Assembly (NCBI RefSeq): GCF_014641495.1 | Contig: NZ_BMHV01000004.1 | Coordinates: forward strand, 124,001 to 188,000 | Reading direction: 5' to 3' | Source of the DNA: Terasakiella brassicae | GTDB lineage: Bacteria > Pseudomonadota > Alphaproteobacteria > Rhodospirillales > Terasakiellaceae | DNA length: 64,000 nucleotides | Position numbers and translations under genes: made by a program | Shown here: positions 7,777 through 15,716 of the stretch, piece after piece | How the letters are laid out: the number at the start of each line of letters is the position of its first letter | Numbering within the stretch: position 1 is the first letter of the stretch | Notes under the pieces: generated by a model | The model's database searches: none | Seen by the model: only the letters and a program-made list of their open reading frames with translations | Told to the model about the DNA's origin: nothing

Positions 7777-8463
7777 TTATCTCTCTGTTGTGAAGAAATC
7801 TCGAGCTTTTGATCCTACATACCAAGTAAGACCTTTGTTAGCTGAAAAACCAATTATTATTCCAATACCAAAGGGTATAGATTTTTCAACTGCTTTGCGT
7901 GTAAATGTAATTCCAACTTTTTTAAAAATTTCTTTCACTGCCTGTAGTGTAGCACCTTTAAGGTGCTGTTGAACTAGTTTCGAAAATGCTTTTTTCCCTA
8001 TAGTGTTGCCACCGCTTTTAGCGGCTTGGCTTATAGAACCCAGCCCTGCAATTATATAACAAAGCCGTCTTTTCTCTTCGTCTAAAATATCGTGACCGTA
8101 AACTGTTGCAAGGGCCATAGTCATTTCGATTTGAAATTTAATGCAAGCAATGGCATCTGCTGCGGCTCCCCCGGTGATTGCAACGGCAGTCCCGATACCT
8201 GGAATAATGCTTGTTACTGCAGTCGTACCACCTGAGAACGCGGAATAATAACTGTAGTTTGAAATAATTTTATCTGAAACAAGTTTCCGAATTTCATTTT
8301 CTGTTTTATCAGGTTTATCTTTTTTAAATTTTTCCAATAAATTTACAGTTTCTTGTTTTATGTCTTCAGGCTTTGCGAGTACCATTTCTACGGCTTGGAG
8401 AAATTTCGGTTTGTTGTGGTTGGCTTCGGTATTTATATGGTCGACTTGAGTATTCATGTTCAT
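7777..8463 (-). CDS. EcsC/DUF697-like membrane-associated protein
   Basis: A 228-residue protein of unknown role. It has a polar, Lys-rich first 75 residues, then a Gly/Ala-rich hydrophobic segment (TSIIPGIGTAVAITGGAAADAIACI, about 80-110) leading into an amphipathic helix (KFQIEMTMALATVYGHDI). A second hydrophobic glycine-rich segment lies near the C-terminus (IPFGIGIIIGFSANKG), before a WYVGSKARDFF end. The pattern of a glycine-rich hairpin followed by a ...YG.D(I/L) helix and a C-terminal GA..G...N segment resembles EcsC and DUF697 families, but the match is by eye. The gene is clearly richer in AT than its neighbours and sits in an AT-rich island, which suggests acquisition by transfer. 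It stands alone, convergent to dksA. Confidence 0.5.
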   Translation of the reverse strand: MNMNTQVDHINTEANHNKPKFLQAVEMVLAKPEDIKQETVNLLEKFKKDKPDKTENEIRKLVSDKIISNYSYYSAFSGGTTAVTSIIPGIGTAVAITGGAAADAIACIKFQIEMTMALATVYGHDILDEEKRRLCYIIAGLGSISQAAKSGGNTIGKKAFSKLVQQHLKGATLQAVKEIFKKVGITFTRKAVEKSIPFGIGIIIGFSANKGLTWYVGSKARDFFTTER

Positions 8464-8988
8464 ATCTTTATTTTATGTTGCCTAGATGTGAGTGTATAAT
8501 ATTATAATGCTCGACGCCTATTAAGTTGTTCTATTCTCTGCCTTTAAGGTGCAGCCAAAGAAAATTTGGTACAAGTTCTACGACTGCATTCCAATGATCA
8601 GGTTTATTTGTGGAGCATCCTAAAGATGCCTGCATTACTTCAATTCTACTATTAATTATAAACTATGGTAAAGTGAAAAATAGTAAGGATATTCACTTTT
8701 TAAGATGTACCATCATATAAGCCAGCATTTCACAGTTTTGGCATTCGATTTAAAAATTAAAACAGTTAATTTATTTTCTTAAATCGCGGCTTCATCGTAA
8801 AAAGTGGGCTAGTAACTTATTTTAAATGAGGCATCCTCGGAATTGAAAATTACTTCGACAAGGGCTGGAGTGCTTGTGTTTTTCGTTTGGGAAACGGGGC
8901 GTTTTCTAAATAGGCATTGATCTTTACGTTTAATTCGGTCTTATTTTTAATTGTTTATGTGATCTGTTCAGCATGGGGGCCGTAAGTC
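8464..8988. other. AT-rich gene-free stretch
   Basis: About 525 bases between the EcsC-like gene and pseC. It is strongly AT-rich and no frame has a convincing ribosome site or family motif. It must carry the promoters of both flanking divergent genes, but no sigma-54 site and no clear -35/-10 pair could be assigned. Together with the EcsC-like gene it looks like a small acquired or decaying segment. Confidence 0.5.
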
Positions 8989-10128
8989 ATGGCACTGAAA
9001 CCATATGCGCGCCCGGACGTGCGCAAAGAAGATATTGCCGCTGTTTGTGAGGTTCTGACAAGCCAATTCCTGACGACTGGTCCCAAGGTGCCTGAACTGG
9101 AAGACCTGTTTGCCCAAAAGATTGCGGTAAAGCAGGCGGTGGCCTGTTCCAATGGGACAACGGCGTTGCATTTGGCCTCAATGGCGATTGGGTTGCAGCC
9201 GGGGGACAAGGTGATCGTTCCGGCTCTGACTTTTTTAGCCACGGCAAATGCGGTGCGTATGTGCGGGGCTGATGTTGTTTTCTGCGATGTGGATAGCGAA
9301 ACCGGACTTATGACGCTGGATCATATCCGCGAGGCAGAAGCGCGTGGCGGTGCGGGGATTGTTGCGGTTTATCCCGTCCATATCGGGGGACATTGCGCGG
9401 ATATGCAAAAAATCAGCACCTATGCGCGTACAAAGGGATGGAAAATCGTCGAAGATGCCTGCCATGCCTTAGGGAGCCTTCATCACGGACATCCGGTCGG
9501 GTCTTGTGCCTATAGCGACCTCGCCTGTTTTTCACTTCATGCGACCAAAAGCTTTACCGCTGCGGAAGGCGGGATGGTTACAACGAATGACCTTGAGATT
9601 GCTCAGCGTATGCGAAGGTTGCGCAGTCACGGTATGGAAGCTGACCCCGCAACAGGGCCGTGGGCCTATGAAATGAAAGAGTTGGGTTATAATTACCGTC
9701 TAACGGACCTTCAGGCGGTATTGGCGATCAGTCAACTGACGCGTATGGAGGAAGTTGCCCGCATTCGATCCGATATTGTTGCGCGTTATCGGGCGGCGCT
9801 GGATGGTGTGTCCCCTTTTGTCAAAAGTGTTTTACCCGGCGGAAAGGATGTTCCGCTGTTACACCTTTTTCAAATCCTGATTGATTACAAGGGACTGGGG
9901 AAAGATCGTGCACAGGTGATGACTGAATTGTCTGCGCGCGGTGTGGGGACGCAGGTGCATTATATCCCTGTTTCGGACCAGCCCTATTATCAAAATCTTT
10001 ATGGGGTGCAAAATTTACCCGGTGCCCGTCAGTTCTATGAACGTGTTCTGGCTTTGCCGCTTTATTGCGGGCTAACGGATCGGGATATTGAAGATATTCT
10101 TGAGGCTGTCCGGGATGTTGTGCTTTGA
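8989..10128 (+). CDS. pseC: PseC-like sugar aminotransferase (DegT/DnrJ/EryC1/StrS family)
   Basis: A 379-residue PLP-dependent enzyme. Visible family marks are SNGTTALHLA (about 54-63, phosphate binding), VEDACHALG (154-162), FSLHATKSFTAAEGG with the PLP lysine at K187, LRSHGM, and ELGYNYRLTDLQAVLAISQL. The GVQVHY-type GTQVHYIPV and overall order fit PseC, the UDP-4-keto-6-deoxy-AltNAc transaminase of pseudaminic acid synthesis, used for O-glycosylation of flagellin. Other StrS-family sugar transaminases cannot be excluded. It lies within flagellar genes, which supports a glycosylation role, but no other pse gene is present. The start has only a G-rich, weak ribosome site. Confidence 0.72.
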   Translation: MALKPYARPDVRKEDIAAVCEVLTSQFLTTGPKVPELEDLFAQKIAVKQAVACSNGTTALHLASMAIGLQPGDKVIVPALTFLATANAVRMCGADVVFCDVDSETGLMTLDHIREAEARGGAGIVAVYPVHIGGHCADMQKISTYARTKGWKIVEDACHALGSLHHGHPVGSCAYSDLACFSLHATKSFTAAEGGMVTTNDLEIAQRMRRLRSHGMEADPATGPWAYEMKELGYNYRLTDLQAVLAISQLTRMEEVARIRSDIVARYRAALDGVSPFVKSVLPGGKDVPLLHLFQILIDYKGLGKDRAQVMTELSARGVGTQVHYIPVSDQPYYQNLYGVQNLPGARQFYERVLALPLYCGLTDRDIEDILEAVRDVVL

Positions 10129-10130
10129 TA

Positions 10131-10163
10131 AAAAAAAGGCCGAAGTCGGATGACCTCGGCCTT
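10131..10163. terminator. Bidirectional terminator, pseC / flgH
   Basis: Arms AAGGCCGA (10136-10143) and TCGGCCTT (10156-10163) around a 12-base loop. On the minus strand a T-run follows (from the A-run at 10131-10137), and a shorter T-run follows on the plus strand. It sits between convergent genes. Confidence 0.75.
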
Positions 10164-10211
10164 GAGTTTTCCTTGCGTCTTAGAGCGATAAGAGCCAGGG
10201 CATTAAAAGAG

Positions 10212-10967
10212 TTAGAACGGTGAGACAATATCCAGAATTTGCATACCCCAACGCGGTTGTTGCAATTCGGAAACGTTGCCGCGACCACCGTATGTGACGC
10301 GCATCTCAGCGATCTTTGTATGATCAATTGTATTGGATGAAGAAATATCTTCGCGGCGGATGATGCCGGTGATGTTCAATTCCCGTAGTTCATAGTTGAC
10401 CAATGTTTCCTGACGGCCATTAATCACCAAATTTCCGTTCGGTAAAATTTGCGTAATAACGGCAGCAACGGTCAGGGTGATGGTTTCATCGCGGGCAATT
10501 TTACCTTCACCTGTGGTGGTGTGATCGGTATCAAGGCTGACGGTTGATGTGTTGAGAACATTTGAGGAAACCACCTTGCTGAGACCCGCTTCAAAGCCGA
10601 ACAGGTTGGTAATGTTGCTATCTTCGCCGTCATCGCGGGTGCGCTCTGTCTTGTTGTTGATGGTTGCTTTATCTGAAATAGCGATGCTGACGGTCAAAAT
10701 ATCACCAACCGAATTGGCGCGATTATCTTTAAAGAAGGCCCGCGCACCGCTGCGCCATAAGGAATTCGGGTTGACTGTCGCGACTTCAGGGGCCGGCATA
10801 GGCATGCTGATCGGGCGATAATCCGGGCGCTTGGTCGGATTGACGATTTCGGTTGTTTTCGGGCCGTCACCGACTTGGGAAAGACGTGTGAAAAGGTTGC
10901 AGGCCGAAAGGGATGACATCAAAAGAATGATGGCTGAAATACGGAGAATATTTCTAAATTTAAACAT
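10212..10967 (-). CDS. flgH: Flagellar L-ring lipoprotein FlgH
   Basis: FlgH forms the L-ring in the outer membrane. The chosen ATG (10965-10967) has AGGAG 8 bases upstream and gives a short lipoprotein signal (MFKFRNILRISAIILLMSSLSAC), with the lipobox LSAC and acylated Cys about residue 23. A farther upstream in-frame ATG lacks these features. The mature part has the family pattern: SLWRSGARAFFKDNRANSVGDILTVSIAISDKATINNKT, then GEGKIARDETITLTVAAVITQILPNGNLVINGRQE and VNYELRELNITGIIRREDISSSNTI. It is the last gene of flgF-G-A-H. Confidence 0.96.
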   Translation of the reverse strand: MFKFRNILRISAIILLMSSLSACNLFTRLSQVGDGPKTTEIVNPTKRPDYRPISMPMPAPEVATVNPNSLWRSGARAFFKDNRANSVGDILTVSIAISDKATINNKTERTRDDGEDSNITNLFGFEAGLSKVVSSNVLNTSTVSLDTDHTTTGEGKIARDETITLTVAAVITQILPNGNLVINGRQETLVNYELRELNITGIIRREDISSSNTIDHTKIAEMRVTYGGRGNVSELQQPRWGMQILDIVSPF

Positions 10968-11019
10968 GTCTAGTCTCCTGTAACTATGCTCTAAGACTGA
11001 ACTCAACGCGCGATATGAT

Positions 11020-12021
11020 TTATTGATTTAGGGCGAGTTGAGCGTGTTTGGCCGAAAGAGGGACGACCGTAACGGTTGAACTGCTCAGCACAATGGCATC
11101 GATAGTCCGTTTTGTTTTGGTGTTGATAACGCGAATGGTTTCGCCATCCGATCCGTTTTCCATTGCTTTGCCTTTGGAGGTCAGGGTCATACCGGGCATT
11201 TGTAAAACGATCGTGACAAGACTGCCTTTCGGAACGACGATGGGGCGTTGTACATCGCGGGCGCGGATGGGACGTTCGGCATGCAAAAGACGTTTCGGGG
11301 TCATGCCGAGAATGTCTTGCGCATCAATCACGATATCGCGTTGCGTTTGATCGGCACGAACCTTGATCCAGGTAATGTCGTTTTGTGAAATCACATCGCC
11401 TTTGCTCAAACGGTGCGTCAGGGTCGGTATTTCCAACATGGAATGAACTTCTCCGGTAACGCGGATCTGTTGGACCGGGTTCATGCCTTTTTCACCAATA
11501 CTGACCATTGCGGCAAAACGGTTTGTGCGACGACTATAACTGACATCATTGACTTGAACTTCGGCCATCAGGTCGCTGGGTACGTGCACACGTAAGTTTT
11601 TATTGCTCAGTTCCACTTCCGGGTTGCTGGGTAGGTCGTATCTGCCCAGTGCCTTTGCGATGGCATCGCGAATTTCGTCTTTTTCAATAATGGCGCTCTC
11701 GCGATTGACGATGGTGCGCAGATCGGCGGACAGGGGACGCCATTGCAGGCCATAGGCCCGTGCAACACGATAAAGCCAACGCGCGTCAAAACTGGCGCGA
11801 CGGCCCGGTTTGGGGGCGTAGGCAATTTTTGTATCGGCCTTGTCCAGCGGAACGTTCGTGAAAAAATCACCAAGGCGAATGTAATTACTGGATACAGAAA
11901 TGTTTTCACGCAAGGAAACCGGATCGGCCTCACCAACAGCGAGCTTGTCTGTTTCCGCTTGTGCTTGCCACGCAAAAAACAGAACGCCGAGCAAACTTAG
12001 AAAAAAGATAAAGCGTTTCAT
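11020..12021 (-). CDS. flgA: Flagellar basal body P-ring assembly chaperone FlgA
   Basis: A 333-residue periplasmic protein with a clean Sec signal (KRFIFFLSLLGVLFFAWQAQA). The C-terminal half carries the SAF-type domain of FlgA: LTHRLSKGDVISQNDITWIKV, then DILGMTPKRLLHAERPIRARDVQRPIVVPKGSLVTIVLQMPGMTLTSKGKAMENGSDGETIRVIN. FlgA helps FlgI assemble into the P-ring. It is longer than enterobacterial FlgA (about 220) because of an N-terminal domain of roughly 110 residues, as is usual in alphaproteobacteria. It lies 15 bases after flgG and 52 bases before the chosen flgH start. Confidence 0.93.
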   Translation of the reverse strand: MKRFIFFLSLLGVLFFAWQAQAETDKLAVGEADPVSLRENISVSSNYIRLGDFFTNVPLDKADTKIAYAPKPGRRASFDARWLYRVARAYGLQWRPLSADLRTIVNRESAIIEKDEIRDAIAKALGRYDLPSNPEVELSNKNLRVHVPSDLMAEVQVNDVSYSRRTNRFAAMVSIGEKGMNPVQQIRVTGEVHSMLEIPTLTHRLSKGDVISQNDITWIKVRADQTQRDIVIDAQDILGMTPKRLLHAERPIRARDVQRPIVVPKGSLVTIVLQMPGMTLTSKGKAMENGSDGETIRVINTKTKRTIDAIVLSSSTVTVVPLSAKHAQLALNQ

Positions 12022-12036
12022 GGTTTTAGCCCTCCG

Positions 12037-12822
12037 TTATCGCATGTTGGACAGGGTGCCCATCATTTCATCGGACGTGGAAATGACCTTGGAATTCATT
12101 TCGTAGGCACGCTGTGCTGAAATCAGGTTGGTGACTTCGGAAACCGCATTGACGTTTGATGTTTCCAGAAAACCTTGCAGAATGGATCCGTAACCCGTGG
12201 TCGCCGGTGCGGCGGTGGAGGCCTGACCGGAAGCCGGTGTTTCTAGGTAATAGTTGGACCCTTCGGCGCTAAGGCCCGCCGGGTTGGGGAAGTTTGCCAA
12301 GGTCAATTGACCAACGTTTTGCAGTTGGATCTGACCATCAATTTTGGCGAGCACTTCACCACTGGCGTTGATGGTGACATCAACGGCGTTTGCGGGAATG
12401 GTGATACCCGGTTGCACCTGATACCCATCGTGGGTGACCAGTTCACCGTCACCGTTTAACTGGAAGGTGCCATCGCGTGTATAGGCCGTTTGACCGTCCG
12501 GCAATGTGATTTGGAAAAAACCATTGCCTTGAATGGCAAGGTCGAATGTGTTGTCGGTTGCTGACAGGTTACCTTGTTCGTGGATACGGTACACAGAGGC
12601 CAGTTTTACACCAAGACCCAGTTGAACACCGGTCGGGACAACATCACCATTGTCTGCGGAGGTTGAGCCGGCACGACGCAGGTTTTGATACAGAAGATCG
12701 TGAAATTCTGTCCGGCGGCGTTGAAAGGCCGTTGTGTTCATGTTGGCAAGGTTGTTGGAAATCACTTCAACATTTTGTTGTTGTGCCATCATGCCTGTCG
12801 CGCCGATGCTTAATGATCTCAT
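12037..12822 (-). CDS. flgG: Flagellar distal rod protein FlgG
   Basis: A 261-residue axial protein, the usual FlgG size. It starts MRSLSIGATGMMAQQQNVEVISNNLANMNTTAFQRRRTEFHDLLYQ, which is the FlgG hallmark, has FDLAIQGNGFFQITLPDGQTAYTRDGTFQLN in the middle, and ends SNVNAVSEVTNLISAQRAYEMNSKVISTSDEMMGTLSNMR. The distal rod passes through the P and L rings encoded nearby. It is the second gene of the sigma-54-driven flgF-G-A-H operon. Confidence 0.97.
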   Translation of the reverse strand: MRSLSIGATGMMAQQQNVEVISNNLANMNTTAFQRRRTEFHDLLYQNLRRAGSTSADNGDVVPTGVQLGLGVKLASVYRIHEQGNLSATDNTFDLAIQGNGFFQITLPDGQTAYTRDGTFQLNGDGELVTHDGYQVQPGITIPANAVDVTINASGEVLAKIDGQIQLQNVGQLTLANFPNPAGLSAEGSNYYLETPASGQASTAAPATTGYGSILQGFLETSNVNAVSEVTNLISAQRAYEMNSKVISTSDEMMGTLSNMR

Positions 12823-12874
12823 TTTCTTACTCCTAAACTTATTCGCTCTGGTTCAGCCGTTTGATCGGCGCTCT

Positions 12875-13606
12875 TTATCTATCTGAAATCAGGGTGAGGG
12901 CTTTTTTGATCCGCTCATCTTCTTTACCGACCAGATCTTTTGCTTTTTCATAACTGCGGTGGACATCAATCATGCGTGTCATTTCGATGATCGGCTGAAC
13001 ATTGGACAGTTCCAGCTTGCCTTGAATGACATGGGGTTGTTCAATCTGCGTGCCCGGTGTGTCGGAGCTGTACATCGTGCTGGATACTTTGTTCAAAAAC
13101 TGCGGGTTTTCGAAATTTACGATGCTCAGTTTACCGATTTCACCGCCATCCGTATAAATCTGGCCGGTCCGGCTGATTTCGATACGGCTGTCATTGGCCT
13201 GAATGGAAACTTGATCGCCTTCTGCGGTTAAAACCGGATGCCCGTCACTTGTCACAACAATACCTTCATTGTTGAGTTGGAAGTGACCGTTACGGGTGTA
13301 ACGATTGCCTTGTGGTGTTTCCACGACAAAATAGCCGTCCCCATGAATGGCAACATCCAAGGAGTTTCCGGTTTCTTCCAGATTGCCTTCGGACAGGTCA
13401 CGGTATTGCGAGACATCGCGCACAAATTTGAGCTTGTCGCCCATAATCGCTTCGCCGCCCTTGCTGCGCATCAGAAAATCATCGAACATCATGCTTTCAC
13501 GTTTGTACGCATGTGTATTCATGTTGGCGATGTTGTTTGCCACAGAAGTCATTTCACGACGCAAAGTCGTCTGTCTGGACAGTGCGATGAGTAATGTATT
13601 TTCCAT
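12875..13606 (-). CDS. flgF: Flagellar proximal rod protein FlgF
   Basis: A 243-residue rod protein: ENTLLIALSRQTTLRREMTSVANNIANMNTHAYKRESMMFDDFL at the start, LDVAIHGDGYFVVETPQGNRYTRNGHFQLN in the middle, and SNVQPIIEMTRMIDVHRSYEKAKDLVGKEDERIKKALTLIS at the end. The IEMTRMIDVHRSYE segment separates FlgF from FlgG. It is the first gene of its operon, with a sigma-54 promoter about 70-90 bases upstream. Confidence 0.95.
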   Translation of the reverse strand: MENTLLIALSRQTTLRREMTSVANNIANMNTHAYKRESMMFDDFLMRSKGGEAIMGDKLKFVRDVSQYRDLSEGNLEETGNSLDVAIHGDGYFVVETPQGNRYTRNGHFQLNNEGIVVTSDGHPVLTAEGDQVSIQANDSRIEISRTGQIYTDGGEIGKLSIVNFENPQFLNKVSSTMYSSDTPGTQIEQPHVIQGKLELSNVQPIIEMTRMIDVHRSYEKAKDLVGKEDERIKKALTLISDR

Positions 13607-13676
13607 TTGGCTAAGCCTCTAAACTTTTTTCGCTCTAGATGGTGCGACATTTTGCCGCGTTGTTGGTAAACCTATA

Positions 13677-13693
13677 TGCACACACTGTGCCAG
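13677..13693 (-). promoter_or_regulatory. Sigma-54 promoter of flgF-G-A-H
   Basis: The minus strand reads CTGGCACAGTGTGTGCA, with a full CTGGCAC -24 element, a TGCA -12 core, and GG-N10-GC spacing. It matches the consensus at all but two positions. A TTGCCGG/CCGCAA pair lies 60-90 bases upstream. Confidence 0.8.
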
Positions 13694-13754
13694 TCTAGAA
13701 ATATATTTAAAAACAAATAGTTGATTATTTTATATCAGGGGGGCTATTCAAAAT

Positions 13755-13785
13755 TTGCCGGACAAGATTGCGGGAGTGCGGCAAT
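13755..13785. promoter_or_regulatory. TTGCCGG inverted pair between flgF and fliL
   Basis: TTGCCGG (13755-13761) and, in inverse orientation, GCGGCAA (13778-13784), with another ATTGCGGG between them. It sits 60-90 bases upstream of the flgF sigma-54 promoter and 135-165 bases before the fliL leader region. A shared enhancer for the divergent operons is a reasonable but unproven reading. Confidence 0.4.
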
Positions 13786-13918
13786 AAATGCCTTGCTGTG
13801 AATGAATAAACCTGTCTGCATTTTTGTGTTTTTTTGCGTCAGGTAAAAAAACGGATTAAACCAGTTGTTAACTACTTGCTTATTATGGTGTAAATAAGGG
13901 TAGCTTTAGGAGACTGTT

Positions 13919-13975
13919 ATGCGCATCTTTAAAAGGTGCAATATCAGTTGCAAGGCTGAAGCAGATGGAATTTGA
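13919..13975 (+). CDS. Possible 18-residue leader peptide before fliL
   Basis: An ATG with AGGAG seven bases upstream opens an 18-codon frame (MRIFKRCNISCKAEADGI) ending at TGA 13973-13975, 19 bases before fliL. The ribosome site is better than that of fliL itself, so it may couple translation into fliL. No homologue is recognised and it may be chance. Confidence 0.3.
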   Translation: MRIFKRCNISCKAEADGI

Positions 13976-13994
13976 ATCGAAGTGAGTGAACGAT

Positions 13995-14534
13995 ATGGCT
14001 AATGACGATCTCGACGACGACATGGGTGACGACGACGATCTGGACGGTAGCGAAGAAGGGGGTTCGGGCGGTGGTAAGAAAAAGATATTGCTGCTTGCCA
14101 TTCCGCTGGTCTTGATTATCGGCGGGGCGGCCGGCGCTTATTTTACCGGTTTGCTTGATCCGTTGCTGGGTGTGGAAGAGACCGTCGATGGTGAAGGCGG
14201 GGAAGGGGGCAATGCTGCGCCTGCCGGTCCGGTTGCGTTTACCGATTTGCCCGAAATTCTGGTCAACCTGAATACCACGGGGCGTAAATCCAGCTTCCTG
14301 AAAATCCGTGTCAGTCTTGAACTGCCCAATGTGGAAGATGTGGTCAAGGTTGAAGCCGTGCAGGACCGTGTCGTTGATGCTTTTCAGGTCTATTTGCGTG
14401 AATTGCGCGTGGAGGATTTAAAAGGATCGGCCGGAATGTATCGCTTACGTGAAGAATTGTTGGCGCGTGTAAACGCCGCCGTTGCACCTGTGAAGGTGAA
14501 TGATGTGCTTTTTAAGGAAATGCTGGTACAATAG
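13995..14534 (+). CDS. fliL: Flagellar stator-associated protein FliL
   Basis: FliL surrounds or supports stator units. The 179-residue protein has a strongly acidic N-terminus (DDLDDDMGDDDDLDGSEE), a Gly-rich stretch and KKK, one transmembrane helix (ILLLAIPLVLIIGGAAGAYF), and a periplasmic domain with VAFTDLPEILVNLNTTGRKSSFLKIRVSLELP and the end RLREELLARVNAAVAPVKVNDVLFKEMLVQ, which is the FliL signature. A GTG three codons upstream is an alternative start. It is the first gene of fliL-fliM-DUF6468-motE. Confidence 0.93.
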   Translation: MANDDLDDDMGDDDDLDGSEEGGSGGGKKKILLLAIPLVLIIGGAAGAYFTGLLDPLLGVEETVDGEGGEGGNAAPAGPVAFTDLPEILVNLNTTGRKSSFLKIRVSLELPNVEDVVKVEAVQDRVVDAFQVYLRELRVEDLKGSAGMYRLREELLARVNAAVAPVKVNDVLFKEMLVQ

Positions 14535-14581
14535 CGTATTGGTAGAAGACGAATGATTGATCGAAGTAAAGGACCGCACGC

Positions 14582-15712
14582 ATGACTGTCGCCGACGACG
14601 ATGGCGAAGATCTCGCCGCCGAATGGGAAGCCGCCCTCGGTGATGACGATGACGAGGCCGATGACGATCTCGCCGCCGAATGGGAGTCTATGGTCGGCGA
14701 CGATGGTGGTGGCGGCGCCGATTTGCTGGGTGCGGTCGGCGGGCGTGAATCCACGCGGGTTCTAAACCAGGACGAAATCGACAGCCTTCTCGGTTTTGAT
14801 GAAGATCACGATGACGATACAGGGCAGTCCGGTATTCAGGCTATCCTGAATTCGGCGCTGGTTTCATATGAACGTCTGCCGATGCTGGAGGTCGTTTTTG
14901 ACCGTCTGGTGCGGATGATGTCCACATCGATGCGGAACTTTACATCCGATAACGTCGAAGTGTCGCTGGATAACATTGTCTCTATCCGTTTTGGTGATTA
15001 TCTGAACTCTATCCCCTTGCCGGCGATGTTAGGTGTTTTCAAGGCGGAAGAATGGGATAACTTCGGTTTGCTGACGATCGACAGTTCCATGATTTATTCT
15101 ATCGTGGACGTTTTGCTGGGCGGGCGGCGCGGAACGGCTGCCATGCGGATTGAAGGCCGTCCCTATACCACCATTGAACGTAATCTGGTGGAACGGATGG
15201 TGCACGTTGTTTTGAATGACTTGTCCGCTGCGTTTGATCCGCTGAGCCCGGTGACGTTCCGTTTTGATCGTTTGGAAACCAACCCGCGTTTTGCGACGAT
15301 TTCGCGGCCCAGCAACGCGGCCATTGTCGCCAAGCTGCGTATTGATATGGAAGATCGCGGCGGGCGCGTGGAAATGCTGCTGCCCTATGCGACTTTGGAA
15401 CCGGTTCGTGAACTTCTGTTGCAGATGTTCATGGGGGAAAAATTCGGTCGCGATAGTATTTGGGAAACACACCTGGCGCGGGAGCTTTGGCAAACGGATG
15501 TGGATCTTGAAGCCGTGCTGGATGAACAATATATGGAATTGACCGATATTATTAATCTGAAAATCGGTTCACAGATCATGTTTAATGCCACCCCGGATTC
15601 AGACGTTGAAATTCGTTGTGGCGGTGTCTCCATGTATGTGGGTAAAATGGGTCGTAAAGGTAACAATATCGCCGTGCGTATCGACGACGAAATTACGAAG
15701 ACGAAAGGATAA
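14582..15712 (+). CDS. fliM: Flagellar motor switch protein FliM with acidic N-terminal extension
   Basis: FliM is the C-ring subunit that binds CheY-P. The 376-residue protein has the CheY-binding peptide VLNQDEIDSLLGF, but at about residues 60-72 instead of the extreme N-terminus. The first ~58 residues are acidic and contain two copies of DLAAEWE (around 10-16 and 29-35). The CheC-like middle domain (SVSLDNI-type VEVSLDNIVSIRFGDYLNSIP, GLLTIDSSMIYSIVDVLLGG) and a SpoA domain at the C-terminus (EAVLDEQYMELTDIINLKIGSQIMF ... VRIDDEI) follow. Other alphaproteobacterial FliMs also carry such acidic extensions, as far as I know. Confidence 0.95.
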   Translation: MTVADDDGEDLAAEWEAALGDDDDEADDDLAAEWESMVGDDGGGGADLLGAVGGRESTRVLNQDEIDSLLGFDEDHDDDTGQSGIQAILNSALVSYERLPMLEVVFDRLVRMMSTSMRNFTSDNVEVSLDNIVSIRFGDYLNSIPLPAMLGVFKAEEWDNFGLLTIDSSMIYSIVDVLLGGRRGTAAMRIEGRPYTTIERNLVERMVHVVLNDLSAAFDPLSPVTFRFDRLETNPRFATISRPSNAAIVAKLRIDMEDRGGRVEMLLPYATLEPVRELLLQMFMGEKFGRDSIWETHLARELWQTDVDLEAVLDEQYMELTDIINLKIGSQIMFNATPDSDVEIRCGGVSMYVGKMGRKGNNIAVRIDDEITKTKG

Positions 15713-15716
15713 GCCT

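Noticed and set aside
8464-8988. Small genes or RNA in the AT-rich gap
   Set aside because: No frame with ribosome site and no clear RNA fold was found by eye.
10968-11006. Upstream in-frame start for flgH adding 13 residues
   Set aside because: It would lengthen the lipoprotein signal and has no ribosome site; the inner ATG has AGGAG and a standard signal.
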